A stretch of DNA of 9,234 nucleotides. It comes from Planctomycetota bacterium (GTDB lineage: Bacteria; Planctomycetota; Planctomycetia; Gemmatales; Gemmataceae). The notes beneath the pieces are model-generated. The model saw only the letters and a list, made by a program, of their open reading frames with translations, searched no databases and had not been told where the DNA came from. The DNA lies in NCBI GenBank assembly GCA_016200155.1, contig JACQFG010000051.1:1-9234 (forward strand). The letters run 5' to 3'. Shown here in pieces: positions 6,361-9,234 of this stretch (the stretch's first letter is position 1; each line of letters starts with the position of its first letter). Both the position numbers and the translations under genes were made by a program.

Positions 6361-6929
6361 GCGCTCTTTCCCGACAAAGCGTCTTGTTCGGGTGGCAACC
6401 TTAGCGCACTCAGTAACTCCTCATTGCCAGGCCGATCTGCGGCGTCCTTGCTGGCATGGGCGTAGCGGAGTCGGCCCGTCGGGTCGATGACGAAGTCGCC
6501 GCCGAGCTGCCAGACATCCGCGCCTTTTGGGCCCTTGGGAAACCAGCCGCGGAACATCAATTTCAAGTAATGCCAGATCACTCCGAGCCGCAGGAAGCCG
6601 CGCAAGTTCGTCGAGCCGATCCCGAACGCCTGGTACGTCTTGCGCTCGGGGTCGGCGACGACCGGGAACGGCTGCGGCGACTCCGCGAGAAACGCTGCGA
6701 TCAACGCTGGCGGCGCAAAGCTGACGACCAGCACATCGGCGCCCATCGCCTTGATATCGCTGTAGATCTTCTGCACCTCGCCGAGGTGCGCTCGACAGGA
6801 GATTCAGGCGAGATGACGCAGAAAGACGAGCAAGAGCGGCTTGCCGAGCAGCGACCGCAATTCGATCGGCGTGCCGTCCGGCTTCAGAAACGTGACGTCG
6901 CCGACGGGTTCGCCCAGCGCTACGGTCAT
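6357..6929 (-). CDS. Peroxiredoxin-like selenoprotein (AhpC/TSA_2, SelU/PRXL2-like) with in-frame TGA read as selenocysteine
   Basis: A 190-residue thioredoxin-fold protein, if the TGA at 6804-6806 is read as selenocysteine (residue 42). Before it comes MTVALGEPVGDVTF...PLLLVFLRHLA; after it comes ISCRAHLGEVQKIY, in the same frame. Family members carry FLRHxGCxxCRxHL here, so the TGA replaces the first, peroxidatic cysteine and the second, Cys45, remains. Cys45 is the only cysteine in the protein. The rest of the fold is complete: ADVLVVSF, PFPVVADPERKTYQAFGI (88-105), WQLGGDFVIDPTGRLRYAH (140-158), then ELLSAL. A SECIS-like hairpin follows the TGA. The ATG at 6927-6929 sits behind GGGGGCGAGG. 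The expected role is reduction of peroxides or disulfides with a selenol; substrate and reductant are unknown. It overlaps the zinc-ribbon gene (ATGA). The alternative, a cysteine-to-stop mutation or sequencing error, is not excluded. Confidence 0.82.
6773..6789 (-). promoter_or_regulatory. SECIS-like stem-loop downstream of the in-frame TGA
   Basis: On the minus strand GCACCTC-GGC-GAGGTGC forms a perfect 7-bp stem with a three-base loop starting with G. The loop lies at bases 22-24 after the TGA (6804-6806). The known description of bacterial SECIS elements is a small hairpin directly 3' of the UGA, with a guanine among the first two loop bases and the loop roughly 16-37 bases downstream. 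All of these hold here. A weak lower helix (ATCT right after the TGA with AGAT at bases 35-38) is possible. The hairpin also encodes His-Leu-Gly-Glu-Val, so part of the palindrome could be forced by the protein. Confidence 0.65.
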
Positions 6930-6963
6930 GACCTCGCCCCCATGGTTGAATGTGGGCAGTCGC

Positions 6964-6991
6964 CACTGCCGACTGCCGATTGCCAACTGCC
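6964..6991. repeat. Short tandem heptamer repeat (NACTGCC-type)
   Basis: Four head-to-tail heptamers, CACTGCC, GACTGCC, GATTGCC and AACTGCC, lie between the HIT gene and the peroxiredoxin-like gene. A degenerate fifth (AACGGCT) runs into the HIT stop. GGCAGT at 6955-6960 is inverted relative to them and can pair with any ACTGCC unit, giving alternative hairpins in the intercistronic mRNA. This resembles short tandemly repeated heptamers known from cyanobacterial intergenic DNA. Confidence 0.6.
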
Positions 6992-6997
6992 AACGGC

Positions 6998-7342
6998 TCA
7001 CCCCGGCGGCCAGTGGAAATCGCGGCCGCCCAGAAGGTGCATGTGCAAGTGCGGCACCGTTTGGCCGCCGCGGTCCAGGCAGTTGACGACGACGCGATAC
7101 CCGTCGTCGAGGTGGAGGTCCTTGGCCAGCTTGACCGCGATGAGGTGCATGTGCCCGACCAGGTCGCGGTCCACGTCGGTCAGGTCGGCATGCGTGGCGA
7201 TGGCCTTGCGCGGCACGATCAGCACGTGCACCGGCGCTTGCGCGTTGATGTCGTGGAAGGCGACACACCATTCGTCCTCGTAAGCGATCTTCGCGGGAAT
7301 CTGCTTGTCGATGATCTTCTGGAAAATGTTGTCTTTGAGCAT
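6998..7342 (-). CDS. HIT-family (HINT-type) purine nucleoside phosphoramidase/hydrolase
   Basis: A 114-residue cytoplasmic nucleotide-binding hydrolase of the histidine-triad family. HINT proteins cleave adenosine phosphoramidates and aminoacyl-AMP-like substrates. The triad is HLHMHLLGG at residues 98-106, with His98, His100 and nucleophilic His102. The nucleotide-binding features are also present: IFQKIIDKQIPAKIAYED (6-23), FHDINAQAPVHVLIVPRK (29-46), Asn87 and GGQTVPH (92-98). The length matches bacterial HinT. The ATG at 7340-7342 has AGGAG six bases upstream. It lies 68 bases before the peroxiredoxin-like gene on the same strand. The heptamer repeats sit in that gap, so HIT may head the operon or be a separate transcript. 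It is divergent from the RNase HII-like gene. Confidence 0.94.
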   Translation of the reverse strand: MLKDNIFQKIIDKQIPAKIAYEDEWCVAFHDINAQAPVHVLIVPRKAIATHADLTDVDRDLVGHMHLIAVKLAKDLHLDDGYRVVVNCLDRGGQTVPHLHMHLLGGRDFHWPPG

Positions 7343-7379
7343 GCGCAGCTCCTTTCTACAAAAGGATATGTCGGGCGCG

Positions 7380-7399
7380 CCGGGAGCGTGAGCGACCGG
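7380..7399. repeat. Candidate dispersed intergenic motif between HIT and the RNase HII-like gene
   Basis: CCGGGAGCGTGAGCGACCGG sits in the 88-base divergent region. It has a CCGG at each end and an internal GAGCG/GAGCG near-repeat. It looks like a repeated intergenic string rather than a promoter. Only one copy is in the window, so the repeat status is a guess from its form. Confidence 0.25.
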
Positions 7400-7430
7400 A
7401 GGTCATTGGTTATTGTACGGAGACACCATC

Positions 7431-8384
7431 ATGCCCTGGCAGATCGGCATCGACGAAGCGGGCTACGGCCCCAACCTCGGCCCGTTCGTGATGACGCTGG
7501 TCGCGTGCAAGACGCCCGATCACGCCGATCTGTGGGACCTGCTTTGTCGCAGCGTGCGCCGGGCCGAGGATGCCGTGGATGATCGGCTCATCGTCGCGGA
7601 TTCCAAGCTCGTCTACTCTCCGGCCGTTGGCTTGCGCGACCTGGAACGCTCGGCGTTGTCGGCGTGTGCCGGCGGGTTCTTCGACCCGGCGGCAACGTTC
7701 GCCGACCTGTTGCAGCAGGTTGCTCAGGACGCACTGCCGCCGTTGCGTCAGGAGGCGTGGTTCGTCGGCGACACCGCTTTGCCGACCGCCGTGAACGCCG
7801 CAGACCTGGCAGACGGCATCGGGAGCTGGAAAACGGCGAGCAAGAGCGCCGAGGTGACGTGGGGCTTCTGCCAGTGTGCGATCGTGCCGGCGCCGCGCTT
7901 CAACGAGTTGATCGACCGCTGGGACAGCAAGGCGGCCGTCCTGAGCGTCGCGATGACGCAGCTGATGCAGAGCTGCCTCCAGGAAACGGACGGCGAATCT
8001 CTGCGTTTTGTCGTGGACAAGCACGGCGGCCGCAACGCGTACAGCGCCGTGCTGCAACATGCATTTGCCGACGGGTTCGTGCTGGCCGAGGAGGAAGGCC
8101 GGGAGCGCAGCGTCTATCGCGTCGAGGGCTTGGACCGCGAGGTGCACATCACGTTCATGCCGAAGGCGGACGTTCGCCACTTCACGGTGGCGCTGGCGTC
8201 GATGATCAGCAAATACGTGCGCGAGCTGCTGATGGGCGAGTTCAACCGCTTCTGGCTAACGCACGTGCCGGGCCTGACGCCGACGGCCGGCTATCCGAAT
8301 GACGCGGTCCGCTACATCGACGCGATACGCCCGGCAATGCTCAAGCTGGGCATTGCCGAACGCGCGGTGTGGCGCTGTCGCTGA
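7431..8384 (+). CDS. Divergent RNase HII-like nuclease
   Basis: A 317-residue protein with the RNase H fold signature of RNase HII, an enzyme that nicks RNA in RNA-DNA hybrids. All four expected acidic residues can be placed. Asp8 and Glu9 are in GIDEAGYGPNLGP (6-18), matching DEAGRGPxxGP. Asp196 is in VVDKHGGR. Asp247 is in KADVRHFTVALASMISKYVREL, which parallels the KxDxxxxxxAAASxxAKVxRD block. The C-terminal TAGYPND (285-291) matches GSGYPSD. About 90 residues more than usual lie between Glu9 and Asp196, and Tyr12 replaces the usual Arg that recognises the ribonucleotide junction, so activity may differ from true RnhB. The ATG at 7431 is supported by GGAG eight bases upstream; a TTG at 7413 would add six residues. 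It converges on the DUF1080 gene across a long hairpin. Confidence 0.78.
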   Translation: MPWQIGIDEAGYGPNLGPFVMTLVACKTPDHADLWDLLCRSVRRAEDAVDDRLIVADSKLVYSPAVGLRDLERSALSACAGGFFDPAATFADLLQQVAQDALPPLRQEAWFVGDTALPTAVNAADLADGIGSWKTASKSAEVTWGFCQCAIVPAPRFNELIDRWDSKAAVLSVAMTQLMQSCLQETDGESLRFVVDKHGGRNAYSAVLQHAFADGFVLAEEEGRERSVYRVEGLDREVHITFMPKADVRHFTVALASMISKYVRELLMGEFNRFWLTHVPGLTPTAGYPNDAVRYIDAIRPAMLKLGIAERAVWRCR

Positions 8385-8390
8385 TCCCAA

Positions 8391-8443
8391 TGTGGTGCGA
8401 CGCTCCGCGTCGCATCTTTCACGACGCGGAGCGTCGTGCCACA
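8391..8443. repeat. Long palindrome filling the RNase HII-like/DUF1080 convergent junction
   Basis: Arms 8391-8412 and 8422-8443 pair over 22 bp with two G-T wobbles. The inner 15 bp (CGACGCTCCGCGTCG with CGACGCGGAGCGTCG) are perfect, around the loop CATCTTTCA. It starts 6 bases after the plus-strand stop and touches the minus-strand stop at 8444. No T tract follows on either strand. It may act as a bidirectional terminator-like hairpin or be a copy of a dispersed element. Confidence 0.7.
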
Positions 8444-9234
8444 CTACGGCGCCGGCAGCTCCTTGATTTCGATCTTGCGCACTTCCGGCGCGCCGCTGAG
8501 GCCGCGAATGGCGATCCTTCCGGAACGCAAGCCACTGCCGACGTCGGTGAAATCGGTGGTGGTCTTGCCGTTGACCTTGACGGTGATGCGCTCGCCGACG
8601 GCGATAACTTCCATCGTGAACCATTGCCCCGGAGGAACCTTGGCGCCGCTCCCCTTGGGGATCGAAGACTTCTTGTTGCGGACGTAGAGGTCGCCCGCGG
8701 TCTTGAGCAGGCTGTTGACCCAGATCTCGTATCCCTCCTGGGCCGGGCTGACGCGCACCCAGACTGACGAGCTGTCTGCCGCCGCGGTGCAGCGCGCTTC
8801 GAGCCGGAGGTGGAAGTTCTTGTAGTCGCTGCGAGCGGAGGAGAGATAACTGTTGCCCGGGCCGACGATGGCGTCATTCTCGACGCGCCATTTTACGGGT
8901 CCCATGGTCGCGGGCAGCCAGCCGGTGAGGTCCTTGCCGTTGAAGAGCGACACGAACCCGTCGGCCGCTGGCGCCGCTCCCGCTGCCAGGTCCGGCATGC
9001 CTTCCAGGAGAACGGTCCCGTCCGGGGCGGTCACCCTGATGTTCTTGAAGCGGTACCGCGAACCCAGAGGACTCAGCCCCACCGCGCCGGCGGCATGCTT
9101 GTCGGCCTTGAAGTCGAAGATCTTGACGCCGTCGAAATAGCATTCCCCCTTGTCGCCGCGCACGGACATCTTGACGAGATACCAGACATTCGCCTGGAGC
9201 GGTTTGTCCTTGATGTCCTTGGTGTTCGTCTGGC
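8444..9234 (-). CDS. DUF1080 (3-keto-disaccharide hydrolase-like) protein, N-terminus off the right edge
   Basis: The 262 visible residues carry two concanavalin-like beta-sandwich parts. The first is only a tail: NVWYLVKMSVRG, GECYFDGVKIFDFK, then GAVGLSPLGSRYRFKNIRV. After a Pro/Ala-rich linker the second begins near 8959 with GFVSLFNGKDLTGW, the standard opening of DUF1080. It continues through KWRVENDAIVGPG, YKNFHLRLEARC, SSVWVRV, GYEIWVNS, PPGQWFTMEVIAVG and ITVKVNGKTTTDF, closing with RSGRIAIRGL and VRKIEIKELP. Members are usually secreted or surface proteins acting on sugars, or carbohydrate-binding modules of larger proteins, and are abundant in planctomycetes. The frame is open to the window edge, so the internal ATG at 9169 is not the true start, and no signal peptide or upstream domain can be judged. 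Confidence 0.88.
   Translation of the reverse strand, partial: QTNTKDIKDKPLQANVWYLVKMSVRGDKGECYFDGVKIFDFKADKHAAGAVGLSPLGSRYRFKNIRVTAPDGTVLLEGMPDLAAGAAPAADGFVSLFNGKDLTGWLPATMGPVKWRVENDAIVGPGNSYLSSARSDYKNFHLRLEARCTAAADSSSVWVRVSPAQEGYEIWVNSLLKTAGDLYVRNKKSSIPKGSGAKVPPGQWFTMEVIAVGERITVKVNGKTTTDFTDVGSGLRSGRIAIRGLSGAPEVRKIEIKELPAP

Noticed and set aside
6357..6929. Reading the peroxiredoxin-like gene as a pseudogene or as two separate genes
   Set aside because: Both sides of the TGA are in the same frame and make one continuous family member. The only defect sits exactly on the catalytic Cys position, the second Cys is kept, and a SECIS-like hairpin follows. A sequencing error or point mutation remains possible but is the weaker reading.
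6964..6991. CRISPR array
   Set aside because: The units are seven bases long with no spacers and no cas genes nearby.
6456..7283. Plus-strand open frame opposite the peroxiredoxin-like and HIT genes
   Set aside because: The opposite strand carries two clear protein families and a ribosome binding site; this frame has none.
8444..9169. ATG at 9169 as the start of the DUF1080 gene
   Set aside because: The frame stays open to the window edge and the upstream residues (NVWYLVK) continue the beta-sandwich domain, so the gene is 5'-truncated by the window.

Overview
The window looks like GC-rich bacterial chromosome, most likely from a planctomycete. The main pointers are a methenyl-H4MPT cyclohydrolase next to an ATP-grasp ligase (archaeal-type C1 genes that in bacteria occur in methylotrophs and Planctomycetota), a DUF1080-type protein, and long palindromes packed between convergent genes. 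This assignment is inference from gene content, not from a marker gene.

Layout. At the left edge an O6-alkylguanine-DNA alkyltransferase (minus strand, cut by the edge) diverges from an ECF-type metal transporter pair, cbiQ-cbiO (486-1998, plus). A 20-bp hairpin separates cbiO from a convergent minus-strand pair: an ATP-grasp ligase followed by mch (4188-2055). A 67-bp divergent region carries a good sigma70-like promoter for a large MFS transporter (4256-5782). Four minus-strand genes follow, read from right to left: a HIT-family hydrolase (7342-6998), a peroxiredoxin-like protein (6929-6357), a zinc-ribbon protein (6360-6064) and a two-helix membrane protein (6071-5796). The last three overlap by 4 and 8 bases, so they form one operon. 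Divergent from HIT is an RNase HII-like nuclease (7431-8384). It ends at a second long hairpin, facing a DUF1080 protein that runs off the right edge.

The most interesting item is the peroxiredoxin-like gene. Its frame is interrupted by one in-frame TGA, exactly where the peroxidatic cysteine of the family's CxxC motif should be (FLRHLA-TGA-ISCRAHL). The frame is otherwise open for 190 codons. A 7-bp stem with a GGC loop begins 14 bases after the TGA, matching the bacterial SECIS pattern. I read it as a selenoprotein of the AhpC/TSA_2 (SelU/PRXL2-like) family with a UxxC centre. Ordinary gene calling would split or truncate it. No selenocysteine machinery (selA, selB, selC, selD) lies in the window, so this rests on the local sequence.

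I see no tRNA, rRNA, CRISPR array, transposase or phage gene. No stretch longer than about 105 bases lacks a gene.
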